A program made the translations under genes and the position numbers. From Acidobacteriota bacterium (GTDB taxonomy: Bacteria; Acidobacteriota; Terriglobia; Terriglobales; Acidobacteriaceae), in assembly GCA_021780095.1 (NCBI GenBank), contig JAJXZK010000182.1, positions 1-7,863 on the forward strand: DNA of 7,863 bases. The letters run 5' to 3'. A model generated the notes under the pieces. The model saw nothing but the letters and a program-made list of their open reading frames with translations. It was not told where the DNA came from and did not search any database. Positions 1 through 6,647 of the stretch are shown here, in pieces. Each line of letters opens with the position of its first letter. Positions within the stretch are counted from its first letter, which is position 1.

Positions 1-96
1 GAAGGACAGCGATTGAAAACATTGTCTATTATCGAACGGATACGAGACAATGGCGGTAATCTTCGACGCACTGCTCGACAAATAAATTATGAGTAA
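1..96 (+). CDS. Possible C-terminal tail of an upstream gene (partial)
   Basis: Reading from base 1, this frame is open for 31 codons and stops at TAA 94-96, overlapping the ATG of the next gene by 8 bases. The residues end in a stretch with [11 protein letters not shown], which faintly resembles a Fis-type helix-turn-helix helix, but too little is visible to name a family. Favouring it: the oxidoreductase that follows has no Shine-Dalgarno sequence, so translational coupling to an upstream gene would make sense. Against it: another frame is also open from base 3 to a TAA at 57-59, and a strong inverted repeat lies inside the segment, which would fit a non-coding leader equally well. Function unknown. 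Confidence 0.25.
   Translation, partial: EGQRLKTLSIIERIRDNGGNLRRTARQINYE
20..52. repeat. Imperfect inverted repeat (possible operator or hairpin)
   Basis: CATTGTCT (20-27) is the exact reverse complement of AGACAATG (45-52). Inside it, TATC (30-33) pairs with GATA (39-42) around the 5-base loop GAACG, with a 2x2 mismatch between the two stems. The element ends 36 bases before the oxidoreductase start. No T-run follows on the plus strand, so it is not a plus-strand intrinsic terminator; reading the minus strand, TTTT follows the stem. It could be a regulator-binding site, a leader hairpin, or a terminator for minus-strand transcription. The pairing is seen directly; any function is inference. 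Confidence 0.45.
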
Positions 97-1672
97 AACA
101 GCAATCATTATTGGGGCTGGACCTGCCGGCCTGACTGCGGCCTTGGAATTGCAACGGCATTCTGACGTTCACCCGATTGTGCTGGAAGCCACCAGCGAGA
201 TTGGCGGCATCTCCCGTACGATCCGTTACAACGGCAACCGGATGGACATTGGCGGTCACCGCTTTTTCTCCAAGTCCGATCGCGTGATGGAATGGTGGCT
301 GGACGTGATGCCGGCGGCGACCACCGAGGGCGTGGGCGGCGCGATTCCTATCAGCTATCAAAACAAGCAGCGCACCATCAAGGCTGGTGAGCGCAATCTC
401 GACCCCGATAGCAATGATCTGGTGATGCTGGTGCGTCCCCGTAAAAGTCGAATCTATTTTCTTCGCAAGTTTTTTGATTATCCCATCAAGTTGACCCCTG
501 AAACCCTGCGCGGATTGGGATTGCCTCGCACCGTGAAAGTCGGTTTCAGTTATTTGCGTGCGCGCTTCTTTCCCCGCAAGCCGGAGAATTCCCTGGAAGA
601 CTTTATCGTCAATCGTTTCGGCAAGCAGCTTTATGGATTGTTCTTTGAGTCCTACACGGAAAAAGTCTGGGGTGTGCATCCGCGCCACATCAGCGCGGAG
701 TGGGGCGCGCAGCGCATAAAAGGCCTGTCTCTCACCAGCGCCGTAAAACATTTTGTGAAGCAGGCATTTTCCGGCAAGAAAAAGACTTCTGGCGATTTGA
801 GCCAGAAGGGCGTGGAGACCTCTCTCATCGAGCGCTTTCTCTACCCCAAATTTGGCCCAGGCCAGCTGTGGGAGCACGTGGCATCGCTGGTGCAGAGCAA
901 TGGAGGCGAACTGCACATGCGGACGCGCGTGACAGAACTTCGAGTCGAAGGCAACAAGATTTCTGAAGTGGTCGCCGTCGATGCGGAAGGGAAGACGCAC
1001 GTTTTTCCCGCCGACTATGTCGTCTCCACCATGCCGATTCAACACCTGATTCGCAGCCTTAGCTGTCCAGTTCCCGCGGAAGTGAAAGAGGTTAGCGAAG
1101 GTTTGATTTATCGGGACTTCATCACCGTTGGCCTGCTGGTAAATCAGCTGTTGGTGACCGAGCTCGACGGCAGTCCACTGAAAGATACATGGATTTATAT
1201 CCAGGAGCCGGACGTCACAGTGGGTCGCTTACAGATCTTCAATAATTGGAGCCCGTGGATGGTTGCCGATCGTTCCAAGATGTGGATTGGCCTGGAATAT
1301 TTCTGCAACGACACCGATCCGCTCTGGAAAATGCAGGACGTAGACATCAAGAAATTTGCGGTCGCGGAGATGGAGAAGATTGGCATCCTGAAGGCTTCCG
1401 ATGTGCTGGATGGCCACGTTGTGCGCGTGCCCAAGACCTATCCCGCATACTTCGGAACCTATGATCGCTTTGACGTGATCCAGAAGTTCACCGATAGCTT
1501 TGAGAATTTGTTTTTGGTGGGTCGCAATGGAATGCATAAGTACAACAACCAGGACCATTCCATGCTGACGGCAATGGCGGCGGCGGAAAACATCATGAAC
1601 AATGTCGCCGACAAGTCCAACCTCTGGGCTGTGAACACGGAACAGGAGTATCACGAAGAAAAAAGGACATGA
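89..1672 (+). CDS. FAD/NAD(P)-dependent oxidoreductase, amine-oxidase / UDP-galactopyranose-mutase-like
   Basis: A 527-residue flavoprotein, probably cytoplasmic. A Rossmann dinucleotide-binding motif GAGPAG sits at residues 9-14, with the ribose-binding acidic residue E33 at the end of the second strand, and GGHRFF follows at 55-60. The C-terminal flavin-contacting segment is at about 473-496 (FLVGRNG, then HKYNNQDHS). This layout is that of the protoporphyrinogen oxidase / amine oxidase / UDP-galactopyranose mutase superfamily; members of this length often lie beside glycosyltransferases in surface-polysaccharide loci. There is no signal peptide or membrane segment. The start is set by the N-terminal FAD fold; no Shine-Dalgarno is visible upstream (AT-rich AAATAAATT). 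Its stop overlaps the next gene's start as ATGA, so the two are probably co-translated. The precise reaction cannot be read: sugar-ring mutase, desaturase or lipid oxidoreductase are all possible. Confidence 0.9.
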   Translation: MSKTAIIIGAGPAGLTAALELQRHSDVHPIVLEATSEIGGISRTIRYNGNRMDIGGHRFFSKSDRVMEWWLDVMPAATTEGVGGAIPISYQNKQRTIKAGERNLDPDSNDLVMLVRPRKSRIYFLRKFFDYPIKLTPETLRGLGLPRTVKVGFSYLRARFFPRKPENSLEDFIVNRFGKQLYGLFFESYTEKVWGVHPRHISAEWGAQRIKGLSLTSAVKHFVKQAFSGKKKTSGDLSQKGVETSLIERFLYPKFGPGQLWEHVASLVQSNGGELHMRTRVTELRVEGNKISEVVAVDAEGKTHVFPADYVVSTMPIQHLIRSLSCPVPAEVKEVSEGLIYRDFITVGLLVNQLLVTELDGSPLKDTWIYIQEPDVTVGRLQIFNNWSPWMVADRSKMWIGLEYFCNDTDPLWKMQDVDIKKFAVAEMEKIGILKASDVLDGHVVRVPKTYPAYFGTYDRFDVIQKFTDSFENLFLVGRNGMHKYNNQDHSMLTAMAAAENIMNNVADKSNLWAVNTEQEYHEEKRT

Positions 1673-3147
1673 GAGCGGAATCGCGCGCGCATCGATGGCA
1701 TCTGGCTCTCCTGTTGCTGACAATCTGTCTGCTGGCGCTGCGACTTTGGCATATCTGCGCCGACTTTCCCAATTTTCACTTCTATAGTCAGGAACGAGCC
1801 CGGTTCACCGACGAGGGTTTTTATACCAGCGCCGCACTTCACCATTTCACCCTTGGCCACGCCTCTGTTCCAGGAAGCTGGAATCCCGGAGTGTTTATGC
1901 CGGTATGGTCGATTCTGGTGGGCCTGATCTTTCATTTCACCGGAATCAGTGTGGTCGCTGCACGTTCCTTGGCCGTGGCATGCACCTGGATGGGAGTTGT
2001 GCTGACCTACGCCGTCGCCCGTCAATATCGATCGCAAACCTTTGCCTGCCTGGCCGCGTTCCTGATGGCCGCAAATGCGTTAGGTTTTTTTTATGGACGC
2101 CTCGCAATTCTGGAGCCTTGCTTTGTCATGTTTCTTCTGTTCGCGATCTATCTTGCGGGCAAGGTACATTCCGGCGGCTACGTGGTGGCCGCAGTCGTCG
2201 GCCTGGTATTTGTTGTAGCAACCCTGACAAAATCAACTGCGCCGTTTCTGTTGCCGGCCGTACTCTACCCAATGTGGGCGAACAATCGGGCCAACCGCCC
2301 GGTCGCGTGGCGCATGCTGGCAGTCTCACTTGCTGTCATCTTGCTTCTGCTGGGGTGCGCCAATCTCATCTGGCGGGCGCACTACGCGACCGACGCCACA
2401 ATCATTCTTGGACTGCGACCCTGGTGGCAGTTGGAACATTCCCCAATGCGCCTGCTGCGCGTCTTCTTTCGCGGAACTTGGATTGATCCAGTTCTGTTCC
2501 CGGTAGCGCTGGCGGCCATTTTCGCAGCGGCTTGGCGGCTGCGGTCCTTTTGGCGCGACACTCTCTTCGTGACGGCGGTTCTATGGGAAGCAGGGTATGC
2601 CGCATTCATCGCCTTCCACTACGATGGTCCACCACGTTATTTCGTTACGCTGATCGCGCCCACAATCTGGCTGGCCATGATGTTTCTGGAGTGGATGTGC
2701 CGCGCGAACAACCGCGCGGCCCTCGCTGTCAGCGCCTGCGTTGCCATCTCCCTGCTATGGAACATCGCATCCATTGGAGACTATCTCCTGCACCCGAGGT
2801 ATAGTCTTGTCGATGCCAGCGTCGCGATCAAACGGATAATTATCGCCGAGCACAACAAGAACCCGACCCAGTCTAAATTGTTGATTGGCCGCGGTGTGGA
2901 TGAAGTTTCACTGCTGAGTGGAGGCATGGCAGCCATCGACAGCGACGGTTCGATGCCCCTCGAGGAGAAGTTGGATGTCTATCATCCTGGCTGGTTCATG
3001 GACTGGACCGGGAGGCTCCCAACGCTGCGAATGGAGACAGTTGACGCCCACCGACGCCTGGTGGAGAGGGCTGCGTTTCCCAAGCTGGATCGTTATCGCG
3101 ATGCCGGTATTGTGCTATATCAGATTTTTCCGAAAGGTTCGCAATGA
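1669..3147 (+). CDS. GT-C glycosyltransferase, GT39/ArnT-like, polytopic membrane protein
   Basis: A 492-residue inner-membrane protein with roughly ten to eleven hydrophobic segments (for example about 11-30, 100-117, 124-141, 148-164, 214-234, 298-317, 324-345, 350-368), followed by a soluble C-terminal domain from about 375. After the first membrane helix comes an extracytoplasmic loop with FTDEGFY (DEG at 48-50). This matches the acidic loop motif expected of GT-C enzymes, which use polyprenyl-phosphate-linked sugars. RLAILEP at 144-150 is another motif usual in the family. The inferred role is transfer of a sugar from a lipid carrier to lipid, glycan or protein on the outer face of the membrane; donor and acceptor are unknown. 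The ATG lies within ATGA overlapping the previous stop; AAGGA sits only one base before the ATG, so initiation probably depends on coupling. Its own stop overlaps the next gene in the same way. Confidence 0.85.
   Translation: MRAESRAHRWHLALLLLTICLLALRLWHICADFPNFHFYSQERARFTDEGFYTSAALHHFTLGHASVPGSWNPGVFMPVWSILVGLIFHFTGISVVAARSLAVACTWMGVVLTYAVARQYRSQTFACLAAFLMAANALGFFYGRLAILEPCFVMFLLFAIYLAGKVHSGGYVVAAVVGLVFVVATLTKSTAPFLLPAVLYPMWANNRANRPVAWRMLAVSLAVILLLLGCANLIWRAHYATDATIILGLRPWWQLEHSPMRLLRVFFRGTWIDPVLFPVALAAIFAAAWRLRSFWRDTLFVTAVLWEAGYAAFIAFHYDGPPRYFVTLIAPTIWLAMMFLEWMCRANNRAALAVSACVAISLLWNIASIGDYLLHPRYSLVDASVAIKRIIIAEHNKNPTQSKLLIGRGVDEVSLLSGGMAAIDSDGSMPLEEKLDVYHPGWFMDWTGRLPTLRMETVDAHRRLVERAAFPKLDRYRDAGIVLYQIFPKGSQ
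3133..3137 (+). promoter_or_regulatory. Ribosome-binding site for the 3144 gene
   Basis: AAAGG lies six bases before the ATG at 3144, inside the last codons of the preceding glycosyltransferase gene. Together with the ATGA overlap it favours 3144 over the internal ATG at 3219 (Met26) as the start. Confidence 0.5.
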
Positions 3148-4202
3148 CAAGCCATCACTCCGCGCCCCATGGAGATTCCTTATCTTCAGCGGGGAAAACT
3201 TCCCATCGGCGGACCGGCATGTTTCACTCGTGGCTGATTCCCCTCTTCGTGTCGGCGATCAGTCTGTCCTATGCCTTCCTCGACTGGGATATCTACCGGC
3301 AAAGGTTTCTCGTCCACCCGGACGGATGGATGCTGTACTTTTCGGGCGGCATTGAGGCTCCCTGGCAATACAGAATCGGCGTTTGGGAAGCAGTGCGCGC
3401 GCTGCATCGCTGGTTCCACCTCAAGCCGTATGACGCCCTGACGCTGATCGATGTGTCGTGCCTGGCGTTGTCGTTGTGGCTGATCCTGCGAGTGCTGCGC
3501 AACTTGGAAGCCTACAAAATTGCGTCCCTGCCTACACGATGGTTGGCAACCGCAGGAGTGCTATTTCTAGCCGAATATTATTTGATCTGGGGACATTGGT
3601 TTCAAACCGAAGATGCCCTGCCCTCCATCTTGTTTGTCGCGTTGAGCGTGGCGCTAGCCTGCGGAGAGTTAGTGCAGAGCAGGGCTCTGGCTTGCCTGCT
3701 GCTCGTGTTTCTGGGCGGGATTCAAGGGTTCATTCGAGCTGATGTCGCCGTGGTGTTGCACGCCGGGTTTTTTCTGGCTGTCCTCTTCAACAAAAGGGCT
3801 GTGCCCCTGGGAAGGGCCTGGCAGGCGGGGACCAGTCTGCTGGCAGCATTAGCCGCCGGCTGCGTGCAGTTGTATCTCATGGTGGTGCGATTTCCAAACG
3901 CCCACTACGGATCGGAAGGTGTGGTTCAGCTAGCGAACAACCTGAAGCCGGAAATGTGGGCCACCATGCTGTTGGCTCTGCTGCCCTTTGGACTTCTGCT
4001 GGGGTTGTTGGTCGGCAAACGCTATTGTCCAAGCCCGGTGGTGGTGATGCTTCTGACCAGCTCACTCCTGTATTTTCCGTTATGGGCGACGGTTGGGCTG
4101 CTGGATGAAGTGCGCATCTTTCTGCCCTTCGCGTTCGCGCTGATGCCTGCGACCGTGTGGGCTTTGATCGGACTGATGCCGCAATCCGGCTCAGAGAATT
4201 AA
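3144..4202 (+). CDS. Polytopic membrane protein of unknown function, possibly GT-C-like
   Basis: 352 residues. After a polar, His/Ser-rich N-terminus of about 27 residues there are about eight to ten hydrophobic segments (near 28-46, 101-118, 132-150, 158-174, 181-215, 228-247, 271-291, 297-312, 325-344). The loop after the first helix contains an aromatic/basic stretch ending in QYRIG (75-79), and the last helix is preceded by DEVRIFLPF (321-329). Short motifs of this kind recur in uncharacterised bacterial membrane proteins that resemble mannosyltransferases, but I cannot assign a family firmly. The start overlaps the previous stop as ATGA, with AAAGG six bases upstream; starting at Met26 would remove only the polar leader. 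Co-transcription with the oxidoreductase and GT-C genes suggests an envelope-glycan role. The end is unusual: its TAA shares TTAA with the convergent msrA stop. Confidence 0.75.
   Translation: MTSHHSAPHGDSLSSAGKTSHRRTGMFHSWLIPLFVSAISLSYAFLDWDIYRQRFLVHPDGWMLYFSGGIEAPWQYRIGVWEAVRALHRWFHLKPYDALTLIDVSCLALSLWLILRVLRNLEAYKIASLPTRWLATAGVLFLAEYYLIWGHWFQTEDALPSILFVALSVALACGELVQSRALACLLLVFLGGIQGFIRADVAVVLHAGFFLAVLFNKRAVPLGRAWQAGTSLLAALAAGCVQLYLMVVRFPNAHYGSEGVVQLANNLKPEMWATMLLALLPFGLLLGLLVGKRYCPSPVVVMLLTSSLLYFPLWATVGLLDEVRIFLPFAFALMPATVWALIGLMPQSGSEN
4199..4202. other. Shared TTAA: overlapping convergent stop codons
   Basis: The plus-strand membrane-protein gene ends with TAA at 4200-4202, and the minus-strand msrA ends with TAA read from 4201 to 4199. 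The two stops share the palindrome TTAA, so there is no intergenic space for a terminator. Confidence 0.95.
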
Positions 4203-4669
4203 ATGTGACAGCTGGTCGCGCCGCGCTTTTCCAGATATTTCTGGTGATATTCTTCCGCCGGCCAAAACGTTTCTGCCGGGACCACCTGCGTGACAATGGG
4301 CTTTGAAAATTTATGCTCCGCAGTCAGCCGCGCGATGGTTGCCTTCGCCGCCTGCTGCTGCTCTGGCGAGTGATAAAAAATCACAGAGCGGTATTGTGTT
4401 CCGAAGTCCGGCCCCTGGCGATTCAGTTGTGTCGGATTATGCTCCGCGAAGAAGGCGTCGAGCAGTTGCTGATAACTCACCTGCGCCGGATCGAAGGTGA
4501 CCTGTAACACTTCGGCGTGACCGGTCTGGTCGGTGCATACGTCACGATAGCCAGGGTTTTCGAGGGTTCCGCCTTCATATCCAACGGCCGTTTCCACCAC
4601 TCCTGGAATGCGGTCGAACGCCGCCTGCACACCCCAGAAACAGCCCGCACCAAACGTCGCCTTTTCCAT
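4199..4669 (-). CDS. msrA: Peptide-methionine (S)-S-oxide reductase MsrA
   Basis: A 156-residue cytoplasmic repair enzyme that reduces the S epimer of methionine sulfoxide in proteins and free methionine, using thioredoxin for recycling. The signature GCFWG lies at 9-13, with catalytic Cys10. Other expected active-site elements are present: Tyr41 and Cys45 in YRDVC, TGHAEV at 49-54 with Glu53, and the segment HNPTQLNRQGPDFGTQYRS at 77-95 with Asp88 and Tyr93. A C-terminal Cys154 (SCHI) is the likely resolving cysteine. The protein is compact, lacking the N-terminal extension of the E. coli enzyme, and has no fused MsrB domain. The start is supported by GGGAG six bases upstream. It follows rluB by 79 bp in the same direction and seems to have its own promoter (4712-4740). 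The 3' end abuts the convergent membrane-protein gene. Confidence 0.97.
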   Translation of the reverse strand: MEKATFGAGCFWGVQAAFDRIPGVVETAVGYEGGTLENPGYRDVCTDQTGHAEVLQVTFDPAQVSYQQLLDAFFAEHNPTQLNRQGPDFGTQYRSVIFYHSPEQQQAAKATIARLTAEHKFSKPIVTQVVPAETFWPAEEYHQKYLEKRGATSCHI

Positions 4670-4675
4670 GATTCA

Positions 4676-4680
4676 CTCCC
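4676..4680 (-). promoter_or_regulatory. Ribosome-binding site of msrA
   Basis: GGGAG on the minus strand, six bases before the msrA ATG. It is the clearest Shine-Dalgarno sequence in the window and fixes the msrA start at 4669. Confidence 0.7.
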
Positions 4681-4711
4681 GCCCTTTGAGCGAAACTCTC
4701 GCCCTCGCCCC

Positions 4712-4740
4712 AGTATAGCGAGCCCAGGCGATCGCTCCAA
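4712..4740 (-). promoter_or_regulatory. Candidate sigma70-type promoter for msrA
   Basis: In the 79-bp gap between rluB and msrA, the minus strand reads TATACT (4717-4712), matching the -10 consensus at five of six positions. TTGGAG (4740-4735) lies 17 bases upstream and matches the -35 consensus at its first three positions. Transcription would start near 4705, leaving a short leader with the GGGAG site. This would let msrA be expressed independently of the trpS-scpA-scpB-rluB genes. It is based on consensus matching only; no strong terminator is seen after rluB, so read-through from upstream is also likely. Confidence 0.45.
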
Positions 4741-4748
4741 AAGCGCAG

Positions 4749-5702
4749 TTATCGCGGGCGCGAACGCGAAGGCCGGCTCGTTTTGCGGTTTCTAGCCAGA
4801 GGCCTGGTTGTCCTGGGTTGTGGCTTTGATTTCGATCCAGCCGGTTGACCGGCTTTCGCACCAGGTGACAACTTCGCCGCGCGATAGAGGGCCTGTACTT
4901 CCTGCGCCGTCAATTCCCGCGATTCGCCGGGCGGCAAATCCAGCACGAGCGGGCCATATTCCACGCGCCGGATTTTCTCCACATGGTGGCCAATCTCTTC
5001 AAACATTTTGCGCAGCTGGCGATTGCGACCTTCCGTAATCGTAATCTCGTACCATGGATTTTCACCCGCCCGAAACAGCCGAACTGCCGCCGGCGCCGTA
5101 CGCACGCGCGCTTCTCGGCCTCGATATCCGGAGCTCGATTCAGGATCGCCCAGCGGAATCGAAACCCCGCGGCGCAGCGCATTCAATGCATTTTCGTCAG
5201 GAATCCCGCTCACTTTTACCAGGTAGGTCTTCGGCACGTGGGAAGCGGCTCGGGTCAACGCGTTTGCCAGTTCACCATCGTTGGTGACCAGCAGCAAGCC
5301 CTCGCTGTGATAGTCGAGCCGGCCAACCGGAAACATGCGCAGCTTGACGCGCGAAAAGAACTGCATCACCGTCGGACGTCCCTGGGGATCGCTCACCGTG
5401 GTGACAAACTGCTTCGGCTTATTCAGCATGTAGTAGCGATATTCACCGGCAGGATGAATCAATTTCCCGTCCACCCGGATGTGATCGTGCGCGGGATTCG
5501 CTTTACTGCCCAGTTCGGTGACGATCTGCCCATTCACCTGCACGCGGCCCTGCAGGATGAACTCTTCCGCTTTGCGGCGCGATGCGATGCCGGCGCTGGC
5601 AAGTATCTTTTGCAGACGTTCCTCTTTGCCGGCCGGACGCGCTTTTTCCACGTCGTCCTGCGCGGCGATGGCTGGCGTATCCGTTGCTCTCTCGCGCTTC
5701 AT
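4749..5702 (-). CDS. rluB: RluB-type 23S rRNA pseudouridine synthase (RsuA/RluB/RluE/RluF family)
   Basis: 317 residues; isomerises a uridine to pseudouridine in rRNA (by family, helix 89 of 23S rRNA at or near U2605 in E. coli numbering). An S4 RNA-binding domain spans about 28-75 (RLQKILASAGIASRRKAEE, then GRVQVNG). The catalytic domain follows from about 88, with the family motif GRLDYHSEGLLLVTNDGEL at 127-145 and catalytic Asp130. The later motif EGRNRQLRKMFEEIGHHV at 224-241 is also typical. From about residue 277 there is a disordered, very basic tail rich in Lys, Arg, Pro and Ser without acidic residues, a common RNA-contacting feature in this family. The start ATG overlaps the scpB stop as ATGA, with no strong Shine-Dalgarno, so coupling to scpB is likely. 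The RluB versus RluE/RluF choice rests on length and on association with scpB, which is typical for RluB. Confidence 0.92.
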   Translation of the reverse strand: MKRERATDTPAIAAQDDVEKARPAGKEERLQKILASAGIASRRKAEEFILQGRVQVNGQIVTELGSKANPAHDHIRVDGKLIHPAGEYRYYMLNKPKQFVTTVSDPQGRPTVMQFFSRVKLRMFPVGRLDYHSEGLLLVTNDGELANALTRAASHVPKTYLVKVSGIPDENALNALRRGVSIPLGDPESSSGYRGREARVRTAPAAVRLFRAGENPWYEITITEGRNRQLRKMFEEIGHHVEKIRRVEYGPLVLDLPPGESRELTAQEVQALYRAAKLSPGAKAGQPAGSKSKPQPRTTRPLARNRKTSRPSRSRPR

Positions 5703-6598
5703 GGCTCAGATCCAGGCGATTCCCCGGAGGCTTCTTCAGTGGATCTCTCTTCTGTAACTATTTCTGTGACAGAATTCTCACTCGATTCCGCGTCTGTATC
5801 TGCGTCTGTTGCGGACTCTGAAGGCATCGCGTCCAGATCGTTCGCGTCGGACTCGGCCATGTCCGCAGCCATCTTTTCGAATTCTTCCATGCTGGGCAAT
5901 TCGCTTACATCCTTCAGCCCGAAGCGCAGCAGAAATTCCTTCGTGGTCTTGTACAAAATGGGGCGTCCAATCACTTGCTTGCGCCCCGCTGTCGTGATCA
6001 GTTTCCGGCTCATCAATCCGCCCAGCACGCCCGATGTATCCACGCCGCGAATTTCGCTGATCTCCGGCGCCGTCACCGGTTGTTTGTAGGCGATGACGGC
6101 CAGCGTTTCCAGCGCTTGCAAAGATAATTTCATCTGCGGTTTCAGGCTTTTTACAAAGGCTCGCACGGCGTCATGGTATTCCGCCTTGGTCGCCATGCGG
6201 TAACCGCCGGCAATCTCGCGAATCTCCATGCCGCGCTCGCCGTTGGCATATTCAGCGATCAGCTCGTCCACAATCGGCTGCAACGCCTGCTTTGCTGCAC
6301 GCTCTTTCAGGCGAGCTTGCTTGCGCGCTTCTGCATCCTCCATCGGAAGTGCGGGTTGCTCCCCCGTTCCAGGGGTTTCCTCCGATGTCACCGGTGTCGC
6401 ATTGCCCGAAGCGCCTCCTGCTTGCAATCCATCGCTCGCGCTCGCTTCATCATTTGCAGGCTGGGTCACCTCGAATGGCAGACCCCCCACAGCCTTCGCC
6501 GCGAGCACCTCGTCTGCAAAGATGGAGGCCAGCTGCGCCAGCGTAATTGGTTCTTCGGCCGCGTAGATCACTGCTTCGATTTTGGCTTTTAAGCTCAT
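5699..6598 (-). CDS. scpB: Segregation and condensation protein ScpB, with low-complexity insert
   Basis: 299 residues. ScpB dimers bind the kleisin ScpA and, with SMC, form the bacterial condensin that compacts and segregates the chromosome. The N-terminal winged helix begins MSLKAKIEAVIYAAEEPITL (1-20). The second winged-helix region carries the family signature: LSLQALETLAVIAYKQPVT (158-176), EIRGVDTSGVL (182-192), GRPILYKTT (211-219) and FLLRFGLKDVSELP (222-235). Two departures from the usual length of about 190-200 residues stand out. One is an Ala/Gly/Ser/Glu/Pro-rich insert at roughly 35-105 within the N-terminal domain; the other is an acidic Ser/Thr/Glu/Asp-rich tail from about 247 to 299. 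Both look disordered. The start lies 49 bp after the scpA stop without a clear Shine-Dalgarno; the canonical N-terminus supports it. The stop overlaps rluB as ATGA. Confidence 0.95.
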   Translation of the reverse strand: MSLKAKIEAVIYAAEEPITLAQLASIFADEVLAAKAVGGLPFEVTQPANDEASASDGLQAGGASGNATPVTSEETPGTGEQPALPMEDAEARKQARLKERAAKQALQPIVDELIAEYANGERGMEIREIAGGYRMATKAEYHDAVRAFVKSLKPQMKLSLQALETLAVIAYKQPVTAPEISEIRGVDTSGVLGGLMSRKLITTAGRKQVIGRPILYKTTKEFLLRFGLKDVSELPSMEEFEKMAADMAESDANDLDAMPSESATDADTDAESSENSVTEIVTEERSTEEASGESPGSEP

Positions 6599-6647
6599 TG
6601 GATTTCAGGAGTCTCTAGGATACCCAATCGTGCACCTTCGACCAGCT

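Noticed and set aside
50..85. Eleven-codon open frame before the oxidoreductase as a leader peptide
   Set aside because: It has no ribosome-binding site or attenuator-like codon run, and it sits on the arm of the inverted repeat; nothing supports translation.
29..1045. Long minus-strand open frame (338 codons) opposite the oxidoreductase
   Set aside because: It lies wholly antisense to a gene with clear FAD-binding motifs, and its translation has no recognisable domain. Such frames are common opposite GC-rich genes.
1229..1723. Minus-strand open frame crossing the oxidoreductase/glycosyltransferase junction
   Set aside because: It is antisense to both genes, with no motif and no initiation signal.
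3219..4202. Alternative start of the third plus-strand gene at Met26
   Set aside because: The upstream ATG has the ATGA overlap and AAAGG at a good distance, matching the pattern of the preceding gene pair.
4231..4244. Hairpin CCAGA-TATT-TCTGG as a terminator for the plus-strand operon
   Set aside because: The stem is only five base pairs and no T-run follows; it is also inside the msrA coding region. Chance is a sufficient explanation.
4983..6089. Long plus-strand open frame (368 codons) opposite rluB and scpB
   Set aside because: It spans the antisense of two well-supported genes and their junction, and has no recognisable motif or ribosome-binding site. Its serine-rich part is just the mirror of the acidic ScpB tail.
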